Shown here: positions 34,175-46,057 of the stretch, in pieces | Position numbering within the stretch: position 1 is the first letter of the stretch | Layout: the number at the start of each line of letters is the position of its first letter | NCBI RefSeq assembly: GCF_031755915.1 | Contig: NC_083388.1 | Span: 8,369,001 to 8,433,000, forward strand | Direction of reading: 5' to 3' | Origin: Ziziphus jujuba | Taxonomy: Eukaryota; Streptophyta; Magnoliopsida; Rosales; Rhamnaceae | DNA: 64,000 nucleotides | Made by a program: the position numbers and the translations under genes | The notes under the pieces: generated by a model | Database searches by the model: none | Told to the model about the DNA's origin: nothing | What the model saw: the letters and a program-made list of their open reading frames with translations, nothing else

Positions 34175-35555
34175 TGTAGCGTTGTAAATCAATTTTAACA
34201 AAGTGATTTCATCATATTGTGGTACATGTCTCATAACCAAATTGTGGCTCCTTGGTTTATTTGGATATTGGACAGTACACAATTTGAGCCTTTTGATTAT
34301 TTCTCAAATGCATCTAGCTAATTAACTAATATTCCCTGCACCTCATTACATCCAATGATGTGCTATAGTTTTTGCCCATGCTGATGATGTATGTATAAGA
34401 CATGTTAGTTTTTTTATCTATTGATGTCCATAATTAAGGACTGTGTCAAAATTAAACCTATGTAGATTAAAGATCAATTATTTTAATAGGATATATGAAG
34501 TAGTTTGGTGGGACCTCATTTTGTGGAGTATTGTTCTTTTGAGTTTTCAACATTTGGGTACTGTATCATAGGGACTCGTGTCCATAGTAATGAATGATCA
34601 AGATACCTCAGAATCAATCATCAACAACCACTTGCTTCTCCTTTATACCACTTCATCTTCGGATATCAATCATTATAGAAAAGGAGGAAGGATTGAAAGA
34701 AATTGGTGATTGGATTTTTAATTCCAAGGCAGAGATTGTTTTCTCTAAGAGAACTATGCCTACAAATTTGGCTAATATGGATGTTTGGGAGTTGAGATGT
34801 TTGCCTAATGAGAAAGACCCCCTTTTTTTTAGTGTCCAAATTTCCAAAAGTCGTTTCAATCAATCTCTGCCAACTTCGAAATCATACTCCTGACCAACAC
34901 TTTTATGGGATGTTTTTGTTTTGGTTCCTTCATGAGGTTCTTCCAGCAGTACTGTGCCATACAACTTGGAAACCCAAATTATGCTTCATAAACACTTCTG
35001 AGAATCTGGAGTTCTTTGCTTTTTTTTTTTTTTTTTATTTGGTTGAGTCATGAATGTTACAATTGATAAAAATGCAGCTTTATCTTGCAAAGTGAAGAAA
35101 AGACTCAATCTACCAAACACCTTTGTTATTTTCATTTGCATCTGTAATTGTGGTTTGGCGCTGGACTAAATGCATCTTTGATCCTTTTGATTAGTATAGT
35201 TTCAACAAGTTTTCATTGAAATTACACTTTTTTCATCTCCAAATTTTTTTTTGTTCTGGTTGAGTGTATTTTTTGCAAAATTGGATTTTGGTAATTCATA
35301 AATGAAGTTTTATATTAGATGTTTAGTTAATTTCAATGTGAATGAAGCGATTAATTATGTGGTTACACTTTGTTTTTGTATGCTAAATTCCCATCCTCGT
35401 CTTTTTAAGTTGCTCCATTAATTTTAACCTTCTTTCTCAATCTCCATCTTTTTACAAGAAAAAAAAATGCTACATTAACATTTAGCAGTAAAGTAAGTTG
35501 ACAAGGAGTTTTATTCCACAATGAAGATTATGTATTAAAATCATTACAGTACTAA
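34175..35555. other. Unassigned region, possible gene fragment
   Basis: Plus-strand text at about 34690-34990 looks protein-like (LKEIGDWIFNSKAEIVFSKR; LCQLRNHTPDQHFYGMFLF) but shifts frame and has no domain I recognise. The remainder is AT-rich. Confidence 0.4.
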
Positions 35556-36753
35556 CATATCACAAGCAATTTCTTTAATATTTGATAAACTAAATGCTTT
35601 AATCCCATTCTCCTCGATAAACGTGCTCTCTTGTTAAATCTTTAGTAAATGGATCCACAAGATTATCCTTAGATTTCACATAATCTATAGATATTATTCC
35701 ATTTGAAAGCAATTGTTTCACAGTATTCTATCTTCAACATATATGTCAAGATTTGCCATTATAATTTTGGTTTTGTGGCCTTCCAATAGCATATTGACTA
35801 TCACAATGTATGCAAATAGCAGGTAGAGATATTGACCATCTTAAAATATCGTTTAGGAAATGTCGAAGTCATTCTACTTCTTCTCCAACTATATCCAAAG
35901 CAATAAATTTAGATTCTATTGTGGACCTTGCAACAAAAGTCTGCTTGGAAGATTTCCAAGATACTGCTGCACCTCCAAGCATAAAACATATCTACTTGTG
36001 GATCTTGAATCATTTGAGTCAAATATTTAATTAGCATCATTGTATCTCTCAAGTACAGCAGAATATCTTGTATAATATAATTCATAATCCATAGTATGTC
36101 TTAGACATCTAAGAACTCTAATTATTGTTATCCAGTGATTATTACTAGGATTACTTGTGTATTACTCAATTTGCTAACTAAGTAAGGTGTATCTAGTCTT
36201 ATACAACTCATAACGTACATTAGACTATCAATGATTCGAGAATATTCTAATTCTAATACACAATTCCCATGATTTTTATATAATGGAAACTTTGGGTCTA
36301 TTGGTGTTTTTGAAATATGATCACTATCTTTGTCAAACTTATTAAGCAATTTTCAATCTAGTGCTTTTGAGGCAGAATAAAACCATCTTGAACTCTAGAA
36401 ATTTTAATTTCTAGAATAACATTTGCGATACCCAAATCTTTCATCTCAAATTTACAAATCAAAATTCTCTTAGTAGGTTGAATTATTTCTTTAGTGCTAC
36501 CAATGATGAGCATATCATCTAAATAAACGCATACAATGACATAATCATATTTAGTATCTTTCTCATAAACACATTTATCATATTAATTTATTATAAACCC
36601 GTTTGACTTCATTATATTGTCAAACTTTTCATGCCATTGTTTCGGAGCTTGTTTTAAATCATATAACAATTTTACAAGTTCACAAACTTTATCTTCATTT
36701 CCAGGAGCTATAAACCCTTCAGGTTGCCCCATGTAAATCTCTTCATCAAATTC
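35556..36753 (-). pseudogene. Second copia pol remnant: reverse transcriptase and RNase H
   Basis: From 36753 down: IYMGQPEGFIAPGNEDKVCEL, LLYDLKQAPKQWHEKFDNIM, then VYLDDMLIIGS with the YxDD catalytic motif intact at 36514-36525, KFEMKDLGI, and ILPQKH followed by a stop. Next are LNKFDKDSDHISKTPIDPKFPL and IIDSLMYVMSCIRLDTPYLVSKLS, then degraded RNase H. Frameshifts and stops are scattered through it. The RT is cut at its 5' side by LTR C at 36754. The subfamily differs from the copia element at 1-2369, whose RT lacks this part. Confidence 0.87.
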
Positions 36754-37180
36754 TGTAACACCCCGTCCCAAATCACACCGGAATCCGTGCACGTTGACCG
36801 AGGTTAACCGTTGACCGAGCAGGTTAAAAGTTGACTTTTTGTTCCAGTTGGAATTTCTAGATGACCAGGGTACCGTGGCGAAGTGCATGATGCCCCGAGT
36901 TCGTAGACTAGTAGCACGTCGAAAACGGAGCTACGGTTTGAAAGTTATGGGCAAAACAAGTTGAGGTGCAAACAGTGCAAAAGGTGCCCGGAGTTGACTT
37001 TTTCTTGTGGTGTAATTTTGTTTTGACTCTTGTATGGTTGTAAAGTACTCGTCGATACGAGTTCATAGACTAGCGGCACGCTTAAATCGGACATTTGGTT
37101 AAAAGGTTATGGACGTTTAAAGTTCGTCGGATACCATAATATTTTATTATATCTGGCTTAAGTGCACAGTGACGCCACGT
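36754..37180 (+). mobile_element. LTR C, 5' part of a long LTR (truncated)
   Basis: Starts TGTAACACCCCGTCCCAAATC, closest to LTR D in its first 400 bp (ACCGGAATCCGTGCACGTTGACCGAGG). It is inserted inside the copia RT, then breaks at the shared CACGTG region and joins a MULE fragment at 37181. Confidence 0.87.
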
Positions 37181-39667
37181 GCCAACTACTGGCCTACATC
37201 CTTCTTTATACACTTGTTTGTAGGCTCCCAGGCATATATAAATCCTCTAAAACTTGCTTACATTATCTTCGAACTCACTTTTTATCACCACAGTACTATT
37301 TGGGTTAGTTTTCCTCAACTCCTCACAGCAGTTCTATACTCTGTGGTATTGCTCTTCGACAGTCCCTTCTATAGCAGTAAGAGCCTTTCTTCTTACCCTG
37401 TAATACTGCCATTCCCTCACCTCCGTATTACACTGTTCCTTCACAGTTGTTAAGAAAGGGTTTAATTTCTAGTTGGGATCAGTTTTGAAGTTATTTATAA
37501 ACCTCTTAGCTAACCAAGTAGATGTGACATTTGAATTCCTAAACAACTTAGCACATTTGTCTATATGTACATTATTCAATGTTTTAATCTGAAAGGTCAT
37601 TTTATCTTTCAACATTGAAGCATACACAAACCACTCACATCTGAGGTTTAAACACACAGCTCTAACTTTATCACTGTAATTCTTCTTAAACTTTATTGGC
37701 TTTTGTTCAATGATTGCATACTCCCTAACTGCTTTTCTAAAGTCATCTACACAACTAAACAACATGCCAACCTCAAACTTAGGATCTTTCATATCTATTT
37801 GAGAATTAAACTTAGGAAAATGCCTATTAATGTCTTCTTCATCACTAGATGGTCCGCTCATCAATACATCATCATCATACCCATGATCAGACTCAATCTA
37901 GACTTCATCAGTGGAAGTAGTGGGATTTCTAGTAGATTGAACACCTGCAAACTCAACATTAGTGTCTATATTATCCCTAAACATAACCTCGTTATCTGAC
38001 AACTCATAATCAAATTGCTGAAAATCTGAATCATCACCTTCACTAACATGATTACTCTCTTCACCTCCACTAACATGATCATTTTGTGGTTGGGCCTCAT
38101 TGCCACCAACATTGCCCTGATCACTCTCTTCATCTCCACTCACATACATGTCAAAATTAGGCCAATCATTGCCACCAACATTGCCCTAATCACTCTCTTG
38201 ACCTCCACTAACATGCAGGTTAAAATCAGAAATATCATTTTCTATTTGGAGAGGGGTATCTAAACCTGAGTCTTGGGATTGGTGTGGATCAGGTTAGGGT
38301 TCAAGTTGTTGGGTGCCTATTTCCTCCTCCCAATTGTGAGGTTCATTGGTCAAAAACCCCAAAGCCACTTGCTAAATGAAATATACTTCCATAACTCTAC
38401 TATTAGGCACAATATTGCATATGTTTACCACATCCTGATCTCCTGGTATCCTAACAAAACTATCATTTATGTTCTTCTTAGGAATCTAATAGAAGTAAGC
38501 ATATTGATCTTTGATCCCAATTAGCTTTGCAAACTTATCAAAGCTAGAGTAACACATAGTGTCGGTATGGCAGTAGTCTAAAAAATCAACACTCCCTCCT
38601 AAGTACATTGTCTTACCCATTCTATCAAACAAGTCACCACCATGGTGAGCTTTTAGGGTAAAGTACCCTGACCCAGCAGCTGCAATCATATATTACAACA
38701 CAAACAAATAAATAAAAAGAAATGCAGTGACATAGATGCTAGACAAGAAAACATAGTTGTAAACAACTACATTACTACTAATCATATTATTTGGCATATT
38801 GCTTAAAGTTAAAGCATTAATAATTAATTCAGGCATATTACACATACACCAACCACAATGCAGTTAACATCATTTTTTTAATTCAATTTACACACATACA
38901 AATACAAACTTCCTAAAATAACTTAGACCTAGGATCACATCCCACCTAGAAAAATCCATATTTGGGACCACGCCTCACCCACAAACCTAACAACAAGTCA
39001 ATTTAATACATAACGTGTGTCAGTGGTGGGGAACAAGGTTTTTACTAAAGATGGGATATGGAACCCAGAACTAACACAATCCTCTGTCATTTTCACTTTT
39101 CAAACCATAAAAATGAAAATTTCAAAGCATAAAACCTGCATCCCAAACAAAGATGCCAAAAAACCTTACAACCCAAACAAGAAGCATAGAATTTAAAATT
39201 TTAAAGCTACTTATGATATTTGGGGATTTCATTCTACACATTCTACATCTGCCAACTTTGCTTCTGAGATAAGCTCAGCTCCTTCAATTTTTGTTCGCGT
39301 AAAACTACTCTCAAAATTCTGTTCACGTTGCTCAAATTTCTTTCACCAAACTCTTAACTCTAATCAAATGCAACTCAATCAGATCATTCGATGAATCCCT
39401 AAGATGATTTTCCCGCCCAAAAATTCCTATATGAGGACAATGGTCTCTAATCCCTAATCACATACACGAGAAGCACGTGATGAGGACAGTAAAATGACCT
39501 GATCTAACCTCGCTTGATGATCACATGCGCAGCACGTGGTCATTCCGTTAAGCATTTTTGACAAAAGAACCAACAATGCAAGGGAAATAGGAGTTTAGGG
39601 TGCATAATACTAGGAAAAATAGTTTATGGTGCAATGTACCAACCCCGATAAAGTTTGGGGTGCATAG
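37181..39667 (-). mobile_element. MULE copy 2, right half only
   Basis: Matches copy 1 from 21952 to about 24440 at high identity. The left half, including the GRF-finger gene and most of the DDE domain, is absent. On the right the last bases of the TIR and the following 410 bp are deleted, and the sequence resumes at TTGGCCATACAC of the flank, with a short AATTAG insert or overlap at the junction. Confidence 0.9.
37469..38689 (-). pseudogene. MULE transposase N-terminal part, copy 2
   Basis: Carries the PB1-like region (38689-38486), the acidic linker (38149-37898) and the MuDR domain (37864-37469). Same early stops as copy 1, plus one of its own: GTAGATT reads TCTAGATT, breaking the linker between TSTDEV and the DHGYDDD stretch near 37898. 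DDE and C-terminal domains are missing. Confidence 0.88.
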
Positions 39668-41640
39668 CAATTAGTTGGCCATACACATAATTAGCAATTA
39701 GTCACACTGGCCGTTGCTACTCCTAAAAAAAGACTGCACTTATACTTTTTTATTATGAACTAATCTCAAGATCAAAAATGGAATTCAAAGCCACCTCCTG
39801 GAAAGCCTCCACCTCCAAATCCACTAGGAAAGCCTCCATCAAATGTAAACATGAACTGTTAAAGGGTTAAAAGCACCACCATCACCGTCACCCATACCCA
39901 TATCTTCAAGGTCTTCTCCTCTATCGTATCTAGTGCGCTTTTCTCCATCACTAAGAACCTGTAAAGGATCATAACATAGTGTCAAAAATGTCAATGGAGT
40001 TAAAGATCAAAAGCTAACAAAGATAGAAGATTGAATAGAAAAGTTGCACCATTTTTAGACCTCATATGCAATAGCAATTTCCCTGAATTAGGCCTCAACT
40101 TCTTCTCTGTTATCTATATTCTTATCTGGCTGCCACCGCAAAGCCAGCTTCTTATATGCCTGCTTAATATCAAAAATAGATGCAGCCTTTGAAACTCCCA
40201 AGATCAGTCTTTGCGTTTGGTCATCTCCAAAGCTTTCTCAACTCTTAGTATTGCTTCCCAAATATGCATAACCTGCAGAATTGACAGGGTTTTACTCTTT
40301 TCAATTAACTAAGACCAACAGCTAGGTACGTACACATGATTAATAAAATAAACTTTGCATACAGTTCTGTAAAGTGGAACATCAATTTGGAAGCACAACT
40401 ATTTTCTACTAACATGTAGAAGGTGTGAGGTCAATAGATTCTGTTGTGTCCACAAATATTTTCTACAAACTTGTAGAAGGTAATGTTTGGAGTTGACTAG
40501 AATGATTCACCATAACATTCCTCCCAATCACTAAAAACATATCAATAATACCGCCTCAATCATACAGGACAAGTTTGAGGATCGAAACTGGAAGAAAAAA
40601 TGGTCAAACAGTCTCTGAACACACCCTCATGGCAATATAATTATAATTAGGACTCTCTATAAAGATAACAACACCGAAATCGAAAAACAAATAAAAACAA
40701 GCTCCTGACTTTATATTATATCGAATAATCTCAAACACGCCATAGAATCGCAAAAAGCAAACCAAATTTTCAACAATCGAACTTGGATTTTATCCAATAA
40801 GGCACCAGCACTCAAACCCAAAAATAGCCTCCGAATTTAGAATGCACCAGAAATAGATTTTTTTATCCAATAAAACAAAAATACCCAAACTTTCAACTCA
40901 TTAAGTCCTTCAGGAATAGAACACCAATCACAACACACCCACCCAAAAATTTCTTCCCTCCCAAAAAAATAAATAAATAAATAAATAATCCCCTACTTTA
41001 GATTCCAACTTATCCCAAAATTAATCAACAAAAAACAAAAACCACACCCGATAGATGTTTTAAAAAGACCCCAAAAACCAATCAAAAACAAATCCCAGAA
41101 ACCAATCAAATCAAAAAATCAAAGGAAAAATGAAGCAAACAAACCTAGCATTTTATCAAAGAGACCAAGCGAAACAGCGAGCATAAGCATCTACTTCCGC
41201 CATGCAACACCACCCACGAGCTTCTTATGCAAATCCACATCCTCCTTCTTCACAATACCCTAATTCCGAACCATCAAATTGAACAGGTTTGTATGGAATT
41301 TTAGTGACCTGAGAGATGAAATGGGGCTGTTTGGCAAAAAGGCAATTAAGTGAAGAAAACTTCATGAATGAGAAGAGGTGAGCCAGCTTTGCGGGAAGGG
41401 TGATGAAGGAGAAGAGAAAAGCTGGGTGAAGAAAAGAAAGAATAAAAAAAAAAAAAAAAGTAAAAATATTTAATTTTGATGTAAGGGTATTTTAGAATTA
41501 TTAAAAAATGAAAGGGTAAAGCAAAAAAGATGAAGGAAAGGATATATTTCGTTATAGCCTTGCCCACGAGGGCAAAGGGCCAAATTCCCCTTAGAAAATT
41601 CAAAACGAACAGCATTGTTGTTTTGGGCATGAAGTTGTCC
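39668..41640 (-). repeat. Duplicated MULE flank with P58IPK fragment, copy 2
   Basis: Corresponds to 24857-26818 at high identity. It ends at GCATGAAGTTGTC, where copy 1 continues into the old 107-aa-gene flank and this copy instead switches to a 35-bp inverted piece. Confidence 0.9.
39772..40272 (-). pseudogene. P58IPK/DNAJC3-like fragment, copy 2
   Basis: Same two exons, intron, QPD replacement and frameshift as copy 1, so the damage predates the duplication. Confidence 0.8.
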
Positions 41641-41641
41641 A

Positions 41642-41676
41642 ACCTTGAAGATATGGGTATGGGTGACGGTGATGGT
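41642..41676. repeat. 35-bp inverted copy of P58IPK exon sequence at a junction
   Basis: Reverse complement of 42546-42580. It lies exactly between the end of flank copy 2 and the start of the next MULE-end copy. Confidence 0.9.
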
Positions 41677-41680
41677 CTCT

Positions 41681-42601
41681 AATTCCTATATGAGGACACT
41701 GGTCTCTAATCCCTAATCACATACATGAGAAGCACGTGATGAGGACAGTAAAATGACCTGATCTAACCTCGCTTGATGATCACATGCGCAGCACGTGATC
41801 ATTCCGTTAAGCATTTTTGACAAAAGAACCAACAATGCAAGGGAAATAGGAGTTTAGGGTGCATAATACTAGGAAAAATAGTTTATGGTGCAATGTACCA
41901 ACCCTGATAAAGTTTGGGGTGCATAGCTACCAATATCCCTTCATTTAATGCTTCATTGTATACATATTTTGGAATTTAACTATAACATGTGTTTCCAGTC
42001 AACCAACTATAATATTTATAGTGTGGAAGATATTTTGGGAGTAAATCCTACCAACAACACAGTGGCCAAAAAGAATTTTTAATGATGACATACTCATTGA
42101 TTCCAAATTAAAAGAATCATAACAAAAACACATTGGAAACATTAACAAATTTCCATTACATTTTTGTATCATATAAGATAGATGTAGCATGCAAATAGAA
42201 AAAATTACAAACTGTTCTTTTTGTTGCATTATTCTTATCCTCTATAAAGGGAGTTGTAGATTGTCAATGCGATCCATATTCCGCATAAAAAATATCTGGA
42301 GGATTATGATATTTCTTTGTGGTAGCAAAGAAAGTCTCTTGGTTGGCCATACACATAATTAGCAATTAGTCACACTGGCCGTTGCTACTCCTAAAAAAAG
42401 ACTGCACTTATACTTTTTTATTATGAACTAATCTCAAGATCAAAAATGGAATTCAAAGCCACCTCCTGGAAAGCCTCCACCTCCAAATCCACTAGGAAAG
42501 CCTCCATCAAATGTAAACATGAACTGTTAAAGGGTTAAAACCACCACCATCACCGTCACCCATACCCATATCTTCAAGGTCTTCTCCTCTATCGTATCTA
42601 G
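41681..42601 (-). repeat. MULE right end plus flank, third partial copy
   Basis: Matches 24196-25110: complete right TIR, the TTCATTTAA target duplication and the following flank, into the last P58IPK exon (42440-42601), where it breaks at ATCTAG and joins duplicated block 2. Confidence 0.9.
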
Positions 42602-42604
42602 AAA

Positions 42605-45600
42605 ATTTTATTGGTGCAACCTATATATATATATATACTATCTTTAAACCTCCGCACATATTGGCTCCGAGAAAAACTTCCTTGTTCTTTATAGTATCAA
42701 ATTTAGTCTCCAAGAAAACCATACTCTCTTTCAAGAACAATGTTAAAGAATATTGACAAAAACGAGAGCCGCGAGATACGGAAAGCAAGGCATGCGGTCA
42801 CGCGCATTGTTAAATCCTACATGCCAAATGTTACTGATCGCCAGAAGTCTCGTGCTTTGAAGGGGATCGTCCGTAATATTACAGATGATTCCGTTGTGGA
42901 CAAAAAGCAAGCGGTGGAAAACCTGCTCGGCGTTGTCCTGACAATGGAGCAGTACACGGAACTCTTCGACGCTGCTCAACCATTGAAAAGAGCTGGGCCT
43001 ATGGAGGAGGAACCTGGGTCTCCCGAGGAGGCGAGCACAGAAGCTCATGAAGGCAGCGATTAAAGCTCTGCTTCTTCTTTCTTTCTCCTTCTTTTTCATT
43101 TTTCTTTTCTTCTTCGGGTCAGTCATCACTCATCAGTGTTCTTGGAACATTTTCATATTTTCTTTATGTCTGGTTTGGTCTAGCCAAGTGTGCATCTTTG
43201 ACCTTGTGTGCATCTTAGGCATTTCAATGTACTTGTGTTTCCTTTATTTTCGGATTATTAGTCAAAGCAAGTTCATGGTTTTATGTATTATTTAATTTAT
43301 GATCACGGTTTTTTTTTTTTTTTTTTTTTAATTGTAAGAATTTTACCCTTACAAGTTAGGTAGCCTTCAAAGGCATTCCCAGCCTCTACTGGGAAGAGGT
43401 TAAAAGGGGTACAATATAACGTTGAAAATTCAACAGCATTCGGAAATAAACGCTGTCGTTTTAGGCATAAAGTCGTCGTCAATGTCACTTAGAGCTACTG
43501 AGAGAGAGGTCTTTCCTTGTTTTACAATCTTTTATCTTCGGATTATTCAAGGCTAGTCCATGGCTTTATGTATACATGATTATGGCCGGGTTCTTTAGAA
43601 TTAACCTAAGAATTTTAACCTTACAAATCAAAGGCATTCTTAGCCTTTAAATCCAGCATTAATTATGGATCTTTTAAACATTAGACCAGCTAGTTACTAA
43701 TAATACTAACATTAAAGATCTCAAGATTACGTTTGTAGTGTGTTTTGGTTGGAACATATTGCAATATTGTACCATATTAAAATCTCTTTGGAAACTGTTC
43801 CAGGTTAGTAAAAAAGAGAAAAACTTGCATATATAGCTAGCTACAATTATAAAAAACATCTATATTTATATATACATATATATATTTCCTTTATTGCTGT
43901 TTAATAATGTATTTCTGTATTGTTGTTTAAAATGCCTCTACTTGGTTCTAATTAACAGAATAAAGTTGAAATTTTCAAAATTTGATTAAAATTTTCACTA
44001 CTGCTGTTTTCAACTTGCTTAAAAGAATGTTCCAAATGGTATATATCAGCTAGCTAGTAACAATCCATTCAAACATGGCCTGCAGGAAAAAAGAAATGAG
44101 GTCCCATTGTGAAGTGGTGGTCGTATATAAATTCAAAAAGAATGTGACATCAGTAACAGGAAGAGCAAAAGTATAATAAAAACACTTTGGCGAAAAAAGT
44201 ATAATAAAAACAAAAACGATTCTTTATCAATATATGGTTTTCTTCTTCCTATATGAGGCAGTATATATCAACAGAAAATTGGCGATGATTCTTGGAAAAA
44301 TAAAATGGTAAGAGTTACCATCAGAAACATTGAACTCAGAACTTGGAAACTGCTTTTCATTAAAATCTCCATGGCATGAGGTTCTAATTTTATACTATTT
44401 ACTTTAATATATATATATATATGTACGTATCTGGTTAATTTATTATATGCAAGCTGTGGATTTGGGGTATTACATGTGGAGGTGCAGTGTTACTTGGTGA
44501 CAATGAAAGTTACTTTGCAGCTGACTAGTATCACTTGGAGAAAAATTAAAGCAACAATGAACGGTACCGATATACAATGGAGCAAAATTCTCCTCTAAGA
44601 TTTAAAGATGTAAATTAAGTAATTGAGGTAGTTTCGCCATTAGGCACACGTACGTCAGTTAATGATCATAGAAATCTCTCACACATTAAACAAATTTATT
44701 AATTCAAAAGAGCTGATAATTTGTGACACATATGCATCAGTCTTGAAAATGAAGAACCCATCTAATTATTATTATTTTTTTAACCAAAAAAAATAAAAAT
44801 AAAAATCTTATAAGTGTTTTTTTCAGTGGTTGGATTATTTGTTTCATCTGATCAAATCATGATTCAACATTCAAGACTTTTTCTAAGCTGGAAAGAGAAG
44901 AAATTAATTTAAGCTGCGGAAATCTCTAATCTGTCTCTTCAATTGGAAAAAGGGTGGGTGGGTTTTATTTACAGTACTGCTACAACTGAAAATGAAAATG
45001 GAAGAAGAAATCCTTCCAACTCCAGTACGTAGACAGTGGTAGTAATAATAGTAAAATAGTAAATATCGATGTGACAAGGTCGTAGGTAAGCCTGAAGGTG
45101 AAAATGAATACTAGTACTGTTCATAGTATCACTTTTACAAGTTGTGCATTGCACGGTGCAGACAGTAATGATGAAGGATTGTTGGGGTGGGAAGTTGGGA
45201 AGGAGGGGTCTGGTCCCTAGTCTTGATCTATTCCTTAACATAAATAAATAAATAAATAGAGCACCATGAGAATTGCAATGCATTCATTCTAACTAATAGG
45301 TTCATTTTCACCAGAATTGGATAGTTTAAATAAAAGGCATTACCAGCCTCTAAATCCAGCACTATGGAGCTTTTCAACATTATACTATCTAATTAGGAAT
45401 AATTCTAACATTAACGATTTAAAGATTATCTTTGTAGTATGTTTTGATTGGAACATATTGCAATATTGTACCATATTAAAATCTCTTTGTAAACTGTTCC
45501 AAGTTAGTAAAAAAGAGAAAAACTTGCATATGTAGCTAGCTATAATAGGAAATAGCATCTATATACATTTCTTGTATTGCTGTTTAATAATGTATTTCTG

Positions 45601-45816
45601 GCATCGTTTGTTAATAATGCCTCTACTTGGTTCTAATTAGCAAAATAAAATTGAAGTTTTCAAAATTTGCTTAACTTTTCATTACTTGTGTTTTAATTTG
45701 CTTAAAAGAATGTTTCAAATGGTATATACCAGCTAGCCAGTAACAATCCATTCAAAAATGACTTGCAGGAAATGAGGTCGCATTTTGAAGTGTTGCTGGC
45801 AGATAAATACGAAAAG
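42605..45816 (+). repeat. Duplicated block, copy 2 (3.21 kb)
   Basis: Partner of 30447-33606. Retains the 54 bp (43384-43437) lost from copy 1. After GAAAAG at 45816 this copy continues into sequence not seen elsewhere in the window, so it shows the pre-junction state of the block's right end. Confidence 0.93.
42740..43063 (+). CDS. Small acidic-tailed protein, 107 aa, unrecognised (copy 2)
   Basis: Protein identical to that at 30586-30909. The same upstream TATA tract and UTRs are duplicated, so both copies could be expressed. The one coding difference is a synonymous Ala codon. Immediately upstream (42601-42605) the block is joined to the P58IPK fragment, so distal regulatory DNA differs between the copies while the nearest 135 bp is shared. 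Confidence 0.68.
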   Translation: MLKNIDKNESREIRKARHAVTRIVKSYMPNVTDRQKSRALKGIVRNITDDSVVDKKQAVENLLGVVLTMEQYTELFDAAQPLKRAGPMEEEPGSPEEASTEAHEGSD

Positions 45817-45997
45817 ATTTTTCAGATGGATGAATGGTAATACATGTTCATGGACACTCCTGCTTTCATGCAACAATATAACTAACCTTGGGTGCAGTTG
45901 TAGCCGGTTTGGCCAAGTCCATGCTTCTGCCCCCTCCCTGCCCAGTTCGAGTGGCAGTGCAGCAAATGCTGCAAAAACTACCAAAAAAAAAAAACAA
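45817..45997. other. Unique sequence after block 2
   Basis: Short stretch with a GC-richer patch (45890-45970). No gene that I can support. Confidence 0.5.
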
Positions 45998-46057
45998 ACA
46001 CAATATAGCTAACATGTTGAATAATAATATTAGAATTTAATAAGTGTATACACAATA
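45998..46057. repeat. 52-bp tandem duplication, interrupted by the LTR element
   Basis: Unit 1 is 45998-46049. Unit 2 starts at 46050, is interrupted after 8 bp by the LTR element at 46058, and resumes at 49612-49655. The two units are identical, so a perfect tandem duplication existed before insertion. Confidence 0.9.

Noticed and set aside
34594..35053. Overlapping frames that look partly protein-like
   Set aside because: No domain recognised and the plausible text changes frame; noted only as a possible fragment.
45733..46012. GC-richer patch with short frames on both strands next to LTR D
   Set aside because: No domain and no agreed frame; an exon fragment is possible but I cannot support one.
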